From the NCBI GenBank assembly GCA_049890295.1, contig JBMHBP010000012.1:31499-95498 (forward strand): a stretch of DNA of 64,000 nt, read 5' to 3'. Made by a program: the position numbers and the translations under genes. The notes below the pieces were generated by a model. The model worked only from the letters and a program-made list of their open reading frames with translations, made no database searches and was not told where the DNA came from. This document shows, piece after piece, positions 26,176 to 36,540 of this stretch (position 1 is its first letter; every line of letters begins with the position of its first letter). This stretch comes from GCA-2862585 sp049890295. GTDB lineage: Bacteria; Bacteroidota; Bacteroidia; Flavobacteriales; UBA7312.

Positions 26176-29100
26176 TTATTGTGCTAACGTAAATCTAACA
26201 CTAAAACCTCCATTAGTAACTGCTGATGGGAAACTGTTGGAGACATAAGGATTTGTCATTACTTTATCAAAGAATAATCTTAAGTTAAATCTACTACTTA
26301 CAACATAATCAGCTGTAAATTTGAGTGACAAAACACTATTACCGCCAGTAATTTCTTCAACGTTTTCCTCAAGTTTACGAATCACTACTTTGTTGGAACG
26401 TATGGAAAAATCAAGCTTAAGATCTAGATCTGAACTGATCTTTCTTTGTCTTCCGGCTGCTCTAACATTGAAAGCTAACTCCTTGATTCTATAGCCTGTA
26501 CCTACCACTAATTCGTTTGAGGCCCTATCAGTAAGCTGATTATTACTCAAGCCTAAACTTAAGGTACGTTCTTTTTTGATTTCAAATCGTGCAGACAGAC
26601 TATTTTTAAATGTCATATCTATTTTAAATAAGGGATTCAAACTCTCCCTTATTGAAACCTGATTGATTTCATATTTTTCATAATAATTCAATGTAGCTTC
26701 GTTTATAGCTGTAGGCCACTGCTCAAAACCTTCTTCATAATCTAAGCTACTCACATAACTACCTACGCTGTAGGTCGATTTATAAGAGTGACTTAGAGTT
26801 ATGGTATTTACACGCTTTTTTATCCAGCTAAGATTTCTTAAACCATCAAAGGTTATACGCCAATTTGGCAAAGGAATATTAGGAAATTTATTTAATCCTA
26901 CAGTAGTGGGGCTTTTACCGGAGTAAGCAGCTATAAATGCAGGAATTAAGACCTCTTGAGAAGTGCTTTGATAGCCGAGTGGATATTGAGTACTATCAAC
27001 AATAGAGTTGTCGTAAGGGTTTTGGATAGCTAATCGTTCAGCTATAATCTTTCTGTAATCTCTAAAGTTTTGGAAAGTTTGATTAGAATGATCATCAGAA
27101 TCACCAATAAATGCTGTATTCCAGCTTATAAACGAAATACTATGACTACCATTTTCTATACTATTGAACGATGAATAATCACCAACAAAATCATCGTATC
27201 TAAAGATTTCTTGAGTATTATTTGATTTTGAACGATTTGCAGTTAGCTCTATTCTAAAACCTTTGATGGGCTCTACTGTACTTCTTAAATTTATTGTTTC
27301 ACTATTGGTCAGTCTAAAAAACTGGTTCAAACTAGAATTAGTGGTAATCCATCCTTCACGAGAACTTAATGATCTTATATCTATACTTTGACTACCTAAA
27401 GCAAATGGAATACCTGGTGCCATACTTTGCCAATCTTGACCAAAGAAATGTGGTTTTTTATTGAACCCAGGTAATACTATACCTTGATTTTGTCTGTACG
27501 AAATTGAGGCATTTTTTACCAACATGGTCATTCTCAAAATAGAGTTAGCTATTTTTTTAAAAGAAAATTTGACTGAATCTTGAACCACTTCATTAGGTAA
27601 TCTTATGTTTTCTCTACTCACACCTCTTTCTCTGCCTCGATTAGAATTGTTTTTATTCAATTTTTTTAGAAATGGAACTTTATTGTAAAGCTGAGTAAAA
27701 TTAAGGGTTGTATTAATTTGTTTGTTATTACTGTTTTGGATAGTATTTCCTAGTTCTTGAACACTTAAAGGAGCTGCTAGCCAATCATAATTGGCGGTAT
27801 ATTTAGTGTTCATATTAATCCATGAAGTTAATGGAAACTTATTCAAAGGCACATTATAACTAGCATTAACAGAATGATGATATAGGGTTGGACGACCAAA
27901 ATTCAATATATTATTCCAAACAGAATCTCGTTTGGCTACATATAAAGGATCTGTTTTATCATATTCACCTAAAGGCTCGTCTATACTAGCTGAATTCCTG
28001 ACCTTAAACTCTGTTTTTAGAGTCCGTGTTAAATCGTATTTAATACTGTAATTTCTATTCCATACAAATGATTTATTATAGTATGGGGGCAGAATAAAGT
28101 TAGGATTATTTAGATTTCTGAATTGAGTTTTATTAAAGTATCTATCCAAATCGGTTTGGAAGCTTATGGACTTGGGTAAAACATAAAAGTTGAAATCCTT
28201 GATGAGAGCAAAATATTTATTTCTAAACAGTTTTACTTTCCTAAATGGCTTGATGTTCTTAGGTTTTGCCGAGTAATTATAATTCAACGACAATTTAGAA
28301 TTGACTGTTGTTCTTTCTTTTAAATTTACATTTTTTGAAAAGGTTTCATTTCTTGAATATGTGGCTGAAAAATTTTCTATATCATACACTTTACTTTTTT
28401 TAGCAGCAGCGTTAGCTTTATTTTTTCTTACATTAGTAAAGTTAATCGATTTACGTTTTGTTAAATCCTGAGCAATTTCTTTAAGTTCTTCTTTTTCTTG
28501 TTGAGTTTGGAGTTCATCTAGTGAGGCTTTTAAAGTTATATCTGGATCTAAAGGATTAAACTGAGGGTTTTGAATAGCCTCCGAAACACCGACATACATA
28601 GGGATTTTTACCGCGGCTTTTTTTCCAAAGAAATTTCCAAGGGCAAATGAAGATGAAATATCATATTGGTAAGCATCGTGCTTTTGTCGTGCTGTTAGAC
28701 TTTGATCTATACTTCCAAAGCCAATAGTACTCATACTACCAGTTACATTAACATTGGCAAAATCGGCTAATCGGGCATTAAGTCTTGCATTAGCCGCGTA
28801 GCCGCCTTGCTCATCGAAGTCGGTCAATCGCAATTCGTTTAGCCACACTTCACCACACTTTGGGGTACCATCGTCGGTGCTGCTAGAGTTTGCTGTGCCC
28901 TTTTTAGGATTCCTAAGTCCTAACATAATGGTTTTAACCTGACTCAAATTAGGATTACCCACTACTGTTATTTGAGAATTGGTACCACTAAAAGGGTCTG
29001 TAGTACTAGAATGAGACCCCTCTCGAACAGCTTGATTACGTTGGCGTTTGGTATTAAGTAATTCTTCAAATGTGATATCGAGTTCATTAGCGATTGGCCA

Positions 29101-32100
29101 TATCAAGTCCTCATCTAATTTTGACACGCCCCATGGAGTTACCTTTAGTGGTATTTCATACTCATAGAAGTTGTCATTAAAGTCAGTCCCCAAGCGAATA
29201 AATAGTGATAAATCATCATCAGATAGGGTCAACTCATCATCTCCTGAAGCCTCGGCATGAACATACATTTTTAGTCGTTTGTAGGTTCGGAAATCATTGT
29301 TAAATGTTTTGTAGGCAGCACGTGAGTCACCATCTTCAAGTTCACAAACTTTTAATACTAATGACTGTTCGTTTTGACGTCTAGCATAAGTGGTTGTATT
29401 GTCAACTTCTTGAACAATTCCAGGTGGTAAAACATAAGGAATTGGTACTTTCTCACCGTTTTCTTCAATATTTACTACTGAAACATCAAATGAAGTGTTA
29501 GTGGCGTTATCATTTGGAACATACTCGCCCTCAGCCTTCAAATCAAAATTATATCTACGCCACTCTCCCCTTACTAATTCTAGCGTTGCAAATCGTAAAA
29601 CTACAGCTTGCTCAAAGTCCTTCAAAATCATACGCATAAAACGAATGGACTTGAAATCTCGAATTGATCCAACAATTTTATCAGCTTGTTGAACCGGTAC
29701 TTTAAATTGATACCATTTGATTGGCCTATCGCCCTGAGCAGTATTGGCGTTAGTTTCTTGAATATCCGTGACATAACTCTCTCCTACCTGCATATTAGGA
29801 TAGATAGGTATACTATAATGGTAATAACTTTCAGATTCGTTTAAGGTATTATCAAAGTTAATATCTTCCGTATTTGGAATAGTGGTTGACATAGTAGGTA
29901 TGGGATCAGGGATAGCTGAATTTCCATCTACTCCAGAAAAATATTTATAACGATTGATAATTGAAGCACTTTGATCGTCCAAGTCATCACCTAAAAAGTA
30001 TCTGTAATTATCTGAAGATGGATCGTCAATAGCAAGAGCGTAGGCTTGACTATTAGTTCCATAAATATCACCTATCTTTTGAATATAAGCCGTATCGAAA
30101 AAAGCTTGCTCATCGATATCTCGAAGACCATCCAAACCAACATCTTGAAACTCTCTTGAGGCTGCATCAACATCAAATGAATTAGTTAATGCAAAATTTG
30201 TGGGCATTCTACCCCACACACTACTGGTGTCATCAACATTTTCCAGTACTGCTGATGATGGTAAACCGTTCTCAAAACTTTTAAAACCGTCTTTTAAAAC
30301 ATCTTCTGAAATATTACCAAGATTTAAAATCAGTGTTCCACCACTTTGGTTTTCAGAATCGTCATGAAAAGGGTCCATCATCCAAAATTCAATAAACTCA
30401 ATATTTTGAGTTTCAAAGTCGGTAGTTTCCAATTTCCGCATGATACCAGACCACCTGTCACCAGGGTTTAGTAAGTTACCTGAAGTGGTAATATTTTGTG
30501 TGTCAAAATTATAAGGTCCACGTTCTGTTGGATTGTAATATAGGTTAAGTACAGGTAGATTTGAAACTTGTGTAGCGTACTCTGGATCTTTATTAGGGAA
30601 AACCTCTTTTTCTAGAACTTCTCTAACATTATGATTAGATAATTGATTATTATCATTAGCAATGTGTGCCGGTGTAGTGCTAGTGTTTCTATAAAAAGTA
30701 GGATCAATATTATACCATGACAATAGGCCTCTGTTAGCTCCCGAATTGAGGTTGCCTAGCCTTGGAGATTGATTGGCTAAGGCTGACTCTGGAAATAAAT
30801 TAGGATCATTGGGTAAACTAGCTAAAAACCACGCCCCAGGATTTTTAATATCCACGCCGATACTACTGGCCTCAAAATCATCTATGTAAGCGTTTCCAGA
30901 CTCGCCTATTACTCTTGGATGACCAGGAATAAGGTGAGCAAACTCACCCTGTGCCGTAAACATGGATTTCTCTTTTGTTTCTAGAAAAGGCAAAAAGTCT
31001 ACAATTTTTGTCAACAGACTTGATTCACGTCTATAGGTACCGTCCAATCCCCAAATGGTATTTGAAATGGGCTCATCACCAGTGTTAACTTTTCTGGTGT
31101 AAGGTTTTTCAGTTAAGTTTAGAATAGTTCCTCCAAGCAAGAAATCATCTGAAATACGGTAATCGACATGTGTACCAACTAGGGTTTTTCGTTGTAGTCC
31201 TAATGAATTACTTTCCACTGAAATACGTATTGGCGTACCTGACAATAAAATACCTTCGTTGATGATGTTCACCTTACCCATTGAGTAATTAACCGTAAAG
31301 TCTTTTCCTTCTTCAAGTCGTAAACCACCGGCTGTAACTACTACTGATCCTTGTTCAATTGAAAAAACACCTAAATATATTTCAGCACCAGATTCTGATT
31401 GATAACTACCTTTAATTCTGAACTTATTAAACTCAGGGAACTGTTGGGCGATGGTAATGGTTGAATCGTACAATTCATCATAGACATATTGATTAGCAAT
31501 ATCTGTATTTTCAAAAGTGTTTCTCAAATCTTCCCCAAATGGCTCTAAAACAGGGAATATAATTTTACCATTTGAAGTAATGATATTTATGCCTGGCAAG
31601 AAATCAAAAATTCCATCTGAGCGATTGTTCTGTTGGGCATCCAATTGATCAAGTTTTAATAGTTTGATAATTGGCGTATTAAAAAACCCTTCTTCTGGAA
31701 TGTAGTTGGTAATCGTTCCATTATCTCGAGTGTTTTCAAAGACAACATCAAGATAAAACTCTTTGGAACTAATGTTGTAAGCCCCTAGGGAATAGATATT
31801 TTTCATCATCAAATCCCAGTTTGGCAGTTGGGGGGAAAAGCTTAAGTTTTTTAATAACTTAACATATAATGAACTGGGTGCTGAGGGACCGTTAGAAGTA
31901 AATTCTCCAACTTGATAGGTCTCACTACCTATGGTATACTGATAGGCTACGGCCAAAACTTCATCAGGGCCAATTACACTGTTCAACGATATATAGCCCA
32001 ACTGAGGATGAAAGGTGTATTCGGTAGGGTTCAACAATCGTGCCCTTTCCAATTTTTCGTAATCTTGTGATCCTAAAAAATTGGGGTAGTTGGTAGAGTT

Positions 32101-33321
32101 GAACACACTATTAACTTGATTTATATTTCTTAGGTTCGGACCCTCAGCAAGCATTTGCTGATACAGGGTATTGTTATCATTATCAGGGTAAGATAAATCT
32201 GGATTATCAGAGAAAAGAATAGTGTTATACATTTTCTCTTGTGACTCTCCTAAATCTAAAAAAGCTAATATGTTTCGATTATTTTCTACAGTCCCTGTTT
32301 TATTCGTTACCCAAACCTCAATTTTTGTAATATTTACAGGCGAGTTGATAAAAGGTAAATTAGACATCGCCTCGTTATATTTTGATCTAAAATAATGTGA
32401 GATGAAAAAGTGCTTGTTACTTTCGTATTGATCAGCATAAATATCGTACTCTGTAGTTTGAGCACCTCCTTCAACGTCAATAACCTTTGAATTACTTTTT
32501 TGCTCCGAGAAAATGGTAGTTACTGTAGCACGACCAAATTGCAATTGTGTTTTAAGTCCTAATAGACTTTGACTACCATTAATCAAGGTGCCGTTTAGAG
32601 GTAGGCCTACATTACCGATTTCAATTTTTTTAATAATTTCATCTTCTTCGCCTTCATATTCCAGCTTTATTTTGTTGTCAAAATCAAATATTGCCTCAGT
32701 GTTATAGTTGGTATTCAGCTGAAGTTTATCCCCAATTTTTCCAATAACATTCATTTGAATTTTTTGCTTGAAATCAAAGCTAGTATTAGCCTGTCTATCT
32801 AGCGGAAGAGCATTGTTTTGTGTTTTGTTGTGTTTAACGGAAAAAATCAGTTCCGCCGATCCTTGAGGGCGTATGTCGACCGTACTATTACCAAAAATTC
32901 GATCGAAAACCTCTCCTCCAATATCTATACTTAAAGGTCCTTTATTTTGATTTTCAGCGTTTAGTGAAGGGCTAGATATTTTTTCTTTCCAGTATTCTAA
33001 TATTGAATTATTGACATTATAATTGTCATATTCTTCAAAGGTCAAAAAAGAAGGGTTGCTTAATCTGAAACCATTGTTTGTTTGTTCAACACTGTAAAGT
33101 TTACTTTCAGGATCGTATTCAATAGTTGGCTTCAAAAAGCTTGGGTTAGCTAAGTAAAAACCACTAGAGGGTTGTTCTAGAGGAGACGACCAATTTTCTG
33201 TAACTGGAATATCAACTTGCAGACTATTATTTTCAGACTGGGCAAAAGTACATTTTGCTAGTGCTAAAAACAACAAAAAGCACCAAGGTGCCAGAAATAC
33301 ATTGATACGGTTTTGAATCAA
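26176..33321 (-). CDS. sprA: Type IX secretion translocon / gliding motility protein SprA
   Basis: A 2381-residue protein, in the length range of flavobacterial SprA (about 2,400). The start is TTG at 33321, supported by the signal peptide (LAPWCFLLFLALAKCTFAQ). The start of the mature part repeats short blocks of the type NPSFLKPTIEYDPESKLYS. Diagnostic parts include LSIDIGGEVFDRIFGNSTVDIRPQG early and IDDFEASSIGVDIKNPGAWF in the middle; the rest alternates beta strands, as expected for the very large 36-strand outer-membrane barrel of the T9SS. It secretes cargo with C-terminal sorting domains, several of which are encoded in this window. ruvA lies upstream, gcvH downstream. Confidence 0.95.
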   Translation of the reverse strand: MIQNRINVFLAPWCFLLFLALAKCTFAQSENNSLQVDIPVTENWSSPLEQPSSGFYLANPSFLKPTIEYDPESKLYSVEQTNNGFRLSNPSFLTFEEYDNYNVNNSILEYWKEKISSPSLNAENQNKGPLSIDIGGEVFDRIFGNSTVDIRPQGSAELIFSVKHNKTQNNALPLDRQANTSFDFKQKIQMNVIGKIGDKLQLNTNYNTEAIFDFDNKIKLEYEGEEDEIIKKIEIGNVGLPLNGTLINGSQSLLGLKTQLQFGRATVTTIFSEQKSNSKVIDVEGGAQTTEYDIYADQYESNKHFFISHYFRSKYNEAMSNLPFINSPVNITKIEVWVTNKTGTVENNRNILAFLDLGESQEKMYNTILFSDNPDLSYPDNDNNTLYQQMLAEGPNLRNINQVNSVFNSTNYPNFLGSQDYEKLERARLLNPTEYTFHPQLGYISLNSVIGPDEVLAVAYQYTIGSETYQVGEFTSNGPSAPSSLYVKLLKNLSFSPQLPNWDLMMKNIYSLGAYNISSKEFYLDVVFENTRDNGTITNYIPEEGFFNTPIIKLLKLDQLDAQQNNRSDGIFDFLPGINIITSNGKIIFPVLEPFGEDLRNTFENTDIANQYVYDELYDSTITIAQQFPEFNKFRIKGSYQSESGAEIYLGVFSIEQGSVVVTAGGLRLEEGKDFTVNYSMGKVNIINEGILLSGTPIRISVESNSLGLQRKTLVGTHVDYRISDDFLLGGTILNLTEKPYTRKVNTGDEPISNTIWGLDGTYRRESSLLTKIVDFLPFLETKEKSMFTAQGEFAHLIPGHPRVIGESGNAYIDDFEASSIGVDIKNPGAWFLASLPNDPNLFPESALANQSPRLGNLNSGANRGLLSWYNIDPTFYRNTSTTPAHIANDNNQLSNHNVREVLEKEVFPNKDPEYATQVSNLPVLNLYYNPTERGPYNFDTQNITTSGNLLNPGDRWSGIMRKLETTDFETQNIEFIEFWMMDPFHDDSENQSGGTLILNLGNISEDVLKDGFKSFENGLPSSAVLENVDDTSSVWGRMPTNFALTNSFDVDAASREFQDVGLDGLRDIDEQAFFDTAYIQKIGDIYGTNSQAYALAIDDPSSDNYRYFLGDDLDDQSASIINRYKYFSGVDGNSAIPDPIPTMSTTIPNTEDINFDNTLNESESYYHYSIPIYPNMQVGESYVTDIQETNANTAQGDRPIKWYQFKVPVQQADKIVGSIRDFKSIRFMRMILKDFEQAVVLRFATLELVRGEWRRYNFDLKAEGEYVPNDNATNTSFDVSVVNIEENGEKVPIPYVLPPGIVQEVDNTTTYARRQNEQSLVLKVCELEDGDSRAAYKTFNNDFRTYKRLKMYVHAEASGDDELTLSDDDLSLFIRLGTDFNDNFYEYEIPLKVTPWGVSKLDEDLIWPIANELDITFEELLNTKRQRNQAVREGSHSSTTDPFSGTNSQITVVGNPNLSQVKTIMLGLRNPKKGTANSSSTDDGTPKCGEVWLNELRLTDFDEQGGYAANARLNARLADFANVNVTGSMSTIGFGSIDQSLTARQKHDAYQYDISSSFALGNFFGKKAAVKIPMYVGVSEAIQNPQFNPLDPDITLKASLDELQTQQEKEELKEIAQDLTKRKSINFTNVRKNKANAAAKKSKVYDIENFSATYSRNETFSKNVNLKERTTVNSKLSLNYNYSAKPKNIKPFRKVKLFRNKYFALIKDFNFYVLPKSISFQTDLDRYFNKTQFRNLNNPNFILPPYYNKSFVWNRNYSIKYDLTRTLKTEFKVRNSASIDEPLGEYDKTDPLYVAKRDSVWNNILNFGRPTLYHHSVNASYNVPLNKFPLTSWINMNTKYTANYDWLAAPLSVQELGNTIQNSNNKQINTTLNFTQLYNKVPFLKKLNKNNSNRGRERGVSRENIRLPNEVVQDSVKFSFKKIANSILRMTMLVKNASISYRQNQGIVLPGFNKKPHFFGQDWQSMAPGIPFALGSQSIDIRSLSSREGWITTNSSLNQFFRLTNSETINLRSTVEPIKGFRIELTANRSKSNNTQEIFRYDDFVGDYSSFNSIENGSHSISFISWNTAFIGDSDDHSNQTFQNFRDYRKIIAERLAIQNPYDNSIVDSTQYPLGYQSTSQEVLIPAFIAAYSGKSPTTVGLNKFPNIPLPNWRITFDGLRNLSWIKKRVNTITLSHSYKSTYSVGSYVSSLDYEEGFEQWPTAINEATLNYYEKYEINQVSIRESLNPLFKIDMTFKNSLSARFEIKKERTLSLGLSNNQLTDRASNELVVGTGYRIKELAFNVRAAGRQRKISSDLDLKLDFSIRSNKVVIRKLEENVEEITGGNSVLSLKFTADYVVSSRFNLRLFFDKVMTNPYVSNSFPSAVTNGGFSVRFTLAQ

Positions 33322-33351
33322 AATAGGATAACTTATTGGCTGGCAAAAATA

Positions 33352-33933
33352 TTACATTTTTTTGAGCACTCTTTTCACCAATTCTTCTACTTCTAAATTC
33401 GAATTGTTTTGCAATTCTTTGTCAATAACTTTTTCAACCCCAGCCTTAGAAAAGCCAAGCATTGTTAATGCCGATAACGCTTCTTCTTTAGTAGTATTGT
33501 ATGAAAGACCTGAAGAATCTGCAGCTATTTCTAATGATCCGACCTTGTCTCTTAGGTCAAGTATGATGCGTTGGGCGGATTTAGCCCCAATACCCTTAAC
33601 ACTTTTTAATGTATTGACATCTTCTGTAAGAATGGCCTGCTGAATTTCTTGTGGCGTAAGCGACGACAATACCATTTGAGCTGTGCTAGGCCCAACTCCT
33701 GAAACTGAAATCAGATGGCGAAAAAGCTCGCGCTCATCTTTGTCGAAAAAGCCAAATAAGGTGTGAGAATCTTCCTTTATAGACAAATGTGTAAACAAAG
33801 TACATTGCTCATGGTTGCCTAATTTTGAAAAAGTATGTAAAGATATTCTCAAGAGATAGCCAACTCCACTACAGTCTATAATGACATAGGAAGGGTTTTT
33901 CTCGGTTAATCTTCCGTTAATGTGTGTTATCAT
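33352..33933 (-). CDS. ruvA: Holliday junction branch migration protein RuvA
   Basis: A 193-residue protein with the OB-fold N-terminus (MITHINGRLTEKNPSYVIID, then GVGYLLRIS), helix-hairpin-helix pairs (LISVSGVGPSTAQMVLS and LKSVKGIGAKSAQRIILDL) and the C-terminal domain that contacts RuvB (EEALSALTMLGFSKAGVEKVI). It binds four-way junctions and directs RuvB, which is encoded at 44647-45672. It is 30 bases upstream of sprA, a neighbourhood conserved in Bacteroidetes. Confidence 0.94.
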   Translation of the reverse strand: MITHINGRLTEKNPSYVIIDCSGVGYLLRISLHTFSKLGNHEQCTLFTHLSIKEDSHTLFGFFDKDERELFRHLISVSGVGPSTAQMVLSSLTPQEIQQAILTEDVNTLKSVKGIGAKSAQRIILDLRDKVGSLEIAADSSGLSYNTTKEEALSALTMLGFSKAGVEKVIDKELQNNSNLEVEELVKRVLKKM

Positions 33934-34006
33934 TATTATAAATTTATTTCAATGTGAGTAAAAAGCTTCAGCAGACATAAGCTACATCTTGCTGTGTTTG
34001 TTTGGT

Positions 34007-34014
34007 CAAAGATA
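34007..34014 (-). promoter_or_regulatory. Candidate -7 element upstream of ruvA-sprA
   Basis: TATCTTTG on the minus strand fits TAnnTTTG about 74 bases before the ruvA ATG. No clear TTG lies at the proper distance, so this is only a possible promoter for the ruvA-sprA-gcvH-vanZ transcript. Confidence 0.3.
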
Positions 34015-34030
34015 GAGCTATACTACAAAT

Positions 34031-34056
34031 AAAAAAACCGGCATAAAAGCCGGCTT
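34031..34056 (-). terminator. Terminator of the T9SS cargo gene upstream of ruvA
   Basis: On the minus strand AGCCGGC-TTTTAT-GCCGGTT forms a seven-pair GC-rich stem with a six-base loop followed by an uninterrupted T run. It lies 22 bases after the stop of the gene at 34078-34788, and may function weakly in the opposite direction too because an AT-rich tail follows there. Confidence 0.85.
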
Positions 34057-34077
34057 AAATTTTTGTTTGTATTAGCC

Positions 34078-34788
34078 TTATCGATTAATAACTAAACGTT
34101 TAATTTCGGTCAGTTGTCCATCTACATAAATATTAGCGAAGTACAAACCATTGGGCGTGTTACTAACGTCAAACTTTAACTTACCTTCTTGGTTTTTTAG
34201 ATGTTTAATTTTAACCACATTCCCCAGCATATCGGTCACTACAATTTTTGCCAAAGTATAGTTACTGGCAAAGGCGTAGTCTATACTAGTCAATGAGGTA
34301 GTTGGGTTAGGATGAAAATTTGAAAATGTGCCAGAGGTTTTGGATTCAATCGAAGATGTCACAACTGAATAATTGACGATAGCACAGGCTGAATCGGTAG
34401 GATTATCAGCATCAAACGCACAATATTTTATGGAAGCATAAGCAGGATCAACACCTTGATTATCAAAATGAACTTGAAAACTACTTACATCAACTTGCTG
34501 AGGGCTGAATGATTTAGGTTCGGGTGAAACGCTAATATTTGCTGGATAACAGGCGGTCCAACAAAAATAATTTCTAGTACCTTGAGTAGCAGAAATAAGC
34601 TGTCTAGAAACTTTGATATCTATTGTTTCATTAGAAACGTTTTGAATAGTAATCTCTGTTCCTAAATCACCTAAAATTGATGTAGAATTACTTTCGTTAA
34701 CATTATTTTCATGAGGCTCAACGGTAATACTCTGAGCAAACAACTGACCACATGACAATAAAAGTGAGAATAGTACAAGGTGTTTCAT
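34078..34788 (-). CDS. T9SS-secreted protein with C-terminal sorting domain
   Basis: A 236-residue protein with a signal peptide (MKHLVLFSLLLSCGQLFAQ), an Ig-like beta domain with several cysteines (YFCWTACYPA and later KYCAFDADNPTDSACAI), and a type A sorting domain starting FHPNPTTSLTSIDY near residue 160 and ending NGLYFANIYVDGQLTEIKRL. It should be exported by SprA and anchored or released at the surface. The specific role is unknown. It has its own terminator and is divergent from the thioredoxin-fold gene at 34963. Confidence 0.85.
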   Translation of the reverse strand: MKHLVLFSLLLSCGQLFAQSITVEPHENNVNESNSTSILGDLGTEITIQNVSNETIDIKVSRQLISATQGTRNYFCWTACYPANISVSPEPKSFSPQQVDVSSFQVHFDNQGVDPAYASIKYCAFDADNPTDSACAIVNYSVVTSSIESKTSGTFSNFHPNPTTSLTSIDYAFASNYTLAKIVVTDMLGNVVKIKHLKNQEGKLKFDVSNTPNGLYFANIYVDGQLTEIKRLVINR

Positions 34789-34804
34789 AGTCCAAATGTT
34801 TTAA

Positions 34805-34812
34805 CAAAGATA
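34805..34812 (-). promoter_or_regulatory. Candidate -7 element of the T9SS cargo gene
   Basis: TATCTTTG on the minus strand agrees with TAnnTTTG and ends 17 bases before the ATG at 34788. The -33 TTG is not evident, so the call is tentative. Confidence 0.3.
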
Positions 34813-34846
34813 ATAAAGATATGCGTTAATTAGAGTTTTAACTTAT

Positions 34847-34854
34847 TAAATTTG
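34847..34854 (+). promoter_or_regulatory. Candidate -7 element for the thioredoxin-fold gene cluster
   Basis: TAAATTTG on the plus strand matches TAnnTTTG and would leave a 5' leader of about 100 bases before the ATG at 34963. There is no convincing TTG box at 17-23 bases upstream. Confidence 0.25.
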
Positions 34855-34962
34855 AGGGGTTTGAACGCGTAAGAAATTAAAATATTAATCTTTGAAAACG
34901 GACAAAATTGAATTCTTTATTTTTATCTTGGTAGACGTAAAATCTTAAAACCTCTATTTAAA

Positions 34963-36489
34963 ATGATAAAAGCTTCCCTTATTATTACTCTAATTTTAAG
35001 TTCAATTATGGTCAAAGCTCAACTTCCTAACGGCAGTTTTGGACCTAATTTTACAGTTTCCGATATCAATGGCAACACCCATACTTTATATGACATTCTC
35101 GATAGCGGCTACACGGTTGTAATGGATTTGAATGCCACTTGGTGCCAGCCCTGTTGGAATTATCACCAAGGTGGTGAACTAGAGACCTTGTGGGAAGAAC
35201 ATGGACCTGCGGGTTGGCCAGGTGTCAGTGAAAACACAACTGATGATGTATTTGTTTTTATGATAGAGTCCGATAACTCAACTGGAATGAGTCATTTAGA
35301 TGGTACCGCCGTTAGCTATACATATGGCGATTGGATTACTGGTACAAGTTTTCCTATTGTAGATGATTACAGCGTTTCTCAAGCTTACGAACTTAGCTAT
35401 TATCCTACAGTCTTCACAGTATGTCCTAACAGAAGAATAACCGAATCTGGTGCCCTATCAGCGTCAAATCATTATAACACCGTTGGTCAATGTATTGATG
35501 CACAAGAAGGAAAAAATATAGCCATTTATGATTACTTAGGAGAAACTACTACCTGCGATACCGAAGTACATGTAAAAGCTAATTTTCAAAATATGGGAAC
35601 TCAGGCAATTAGTGACTTTACAGCCGAAATATTTGAAGGTACTACCTTGTTGGGCTCACAACAATACAACGGTAATCCTATTGAGCAATATAGCGTTGTA
35701 GAATTAGATTTTGGCACTATCAATGTTAGTGGTTTCAATGCCAATATTCAATTAAAAACACTAACGGCCGATGATATGTTGGAAAGCGATAATTCATTAA
35801 GTCAAACCATTGAAAAAGCTAGCATAGGTACCGAAACTATGAATTTGAAAATTACTACCGATAATTTTGGTTCTCAGGTAAGTTGGAAAATCAAAAATGA
35901 TCAGGACAGCGTAGTCGCTAGCGGAGGGCCCTATTCCAATTCATCCAATACTACAACATACGAACCCATTGTTCAAGACGATGAGGACATAAGCTTTTCA
36001 ACTAGTGGTTGTTATTATTTTGAGGTTTATGATAGTCAAAACAATGGCATGTACAACAGCCCTGCTCACGACGACGGCCCTACTTTTTTTAGATTAATAA
36101 GTAATGGAATAAATGTTGTTGAAATTTTTGGTGATGATTATACCAATACTACTAAACAGAAGTTCATCTATAATTCATCAGCATCAATGGACGAAAAGTG
36201 GAAAGTAGTAAAAACTTCCGTTTATCCTAACCCTACATCTGGAATGAGTCACTTAAAGCTAGTTAGTAAAGAAGAAATGAAAGGGGTAGAGCTTTGCATT
36301 TTCAACCTACTTGGTGAAGAGATGTCAAAGCAAACCATAAATTTCAACACTGGCGAAAATACCATTCCATTAAATTTAAATGGCTATAAGGATGGTATCT
36401 ATAATATTAAACTAGAGTCGTCTAAGTTAAACATATCGCACAAACTACTTCTTTTAAATCAACAATCTTCTTTTTTTACTAAAAAATAA
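34963..36489 (+). CDS. Secreted thioredoxin-fold protein with T9SS sorting domain (paralogue 1)
   Basis: A 508-residue exported protein: signal peptide MIKASLIITLILSSIMVKAQ, a thioredoxin-like domain with the redox pair in MDLNATWCQPCWNYHQGG (CxPC near residue 60), further beta-rich domains and a C-terminal sorting domain starting SVYPNPTSGMSHLKL and ending with a KLLLLNQ-type strand. The domain resembles the AhpC/TlpA-type redoxins found in many Bacteroidetes surface proteins. It is followed by a close paralogue (36541). It is probably active outside the cell or on its surface; substrate unknown. Confidence 0.82.
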   Translation: MIKASLIITLILSSIMVKAQLPNGSFGPNFTVSDINGNTHTLYDILDSGYTVVMDLNATWCQPCWNYHQGGELETLWEEHGPAGWPGVSENTTDDVFVFMIESDNSTGMSHLDGTAVSYTYGDWITGTSFPIVDDYSVSQAYELSYYPTVFTVCPNRRITESGALSASNHYNTVGQCIDAQEGKNIAIYDYLGETTTCDTEVHVKANFQNMGTQAISDFTAEIFEGTTLLGSQQYNGNPIEQYSVVELDFGTINVSGFNANIQLKTLTADDMLESDNSLSQTIEKASIGTETMNLKITTDNFGSQVSWKIKNDQDSVVASGGPYSNSSNTTTYEPIVQDDEDISFSTSGCYYFEVYDSQNNGMYNSPAHDDGPTFFRLISNGINVVEIFGDDYTNTTKQKFIYNSSASMDEKWKVVKTSVYPNPTSGMSHLKLVSKEEMKGVELCIFNLLGEEMSKQTINFNTGENTIPLNLNGYKDGIYNIKLESSKLNISHKLLLLNQQSSFFTKK

Positions 36490-36540
36490 TTATAATTTAA
36501 AGAAATGATTAAATTTGTAAACAACTTTAAAAATACTATT

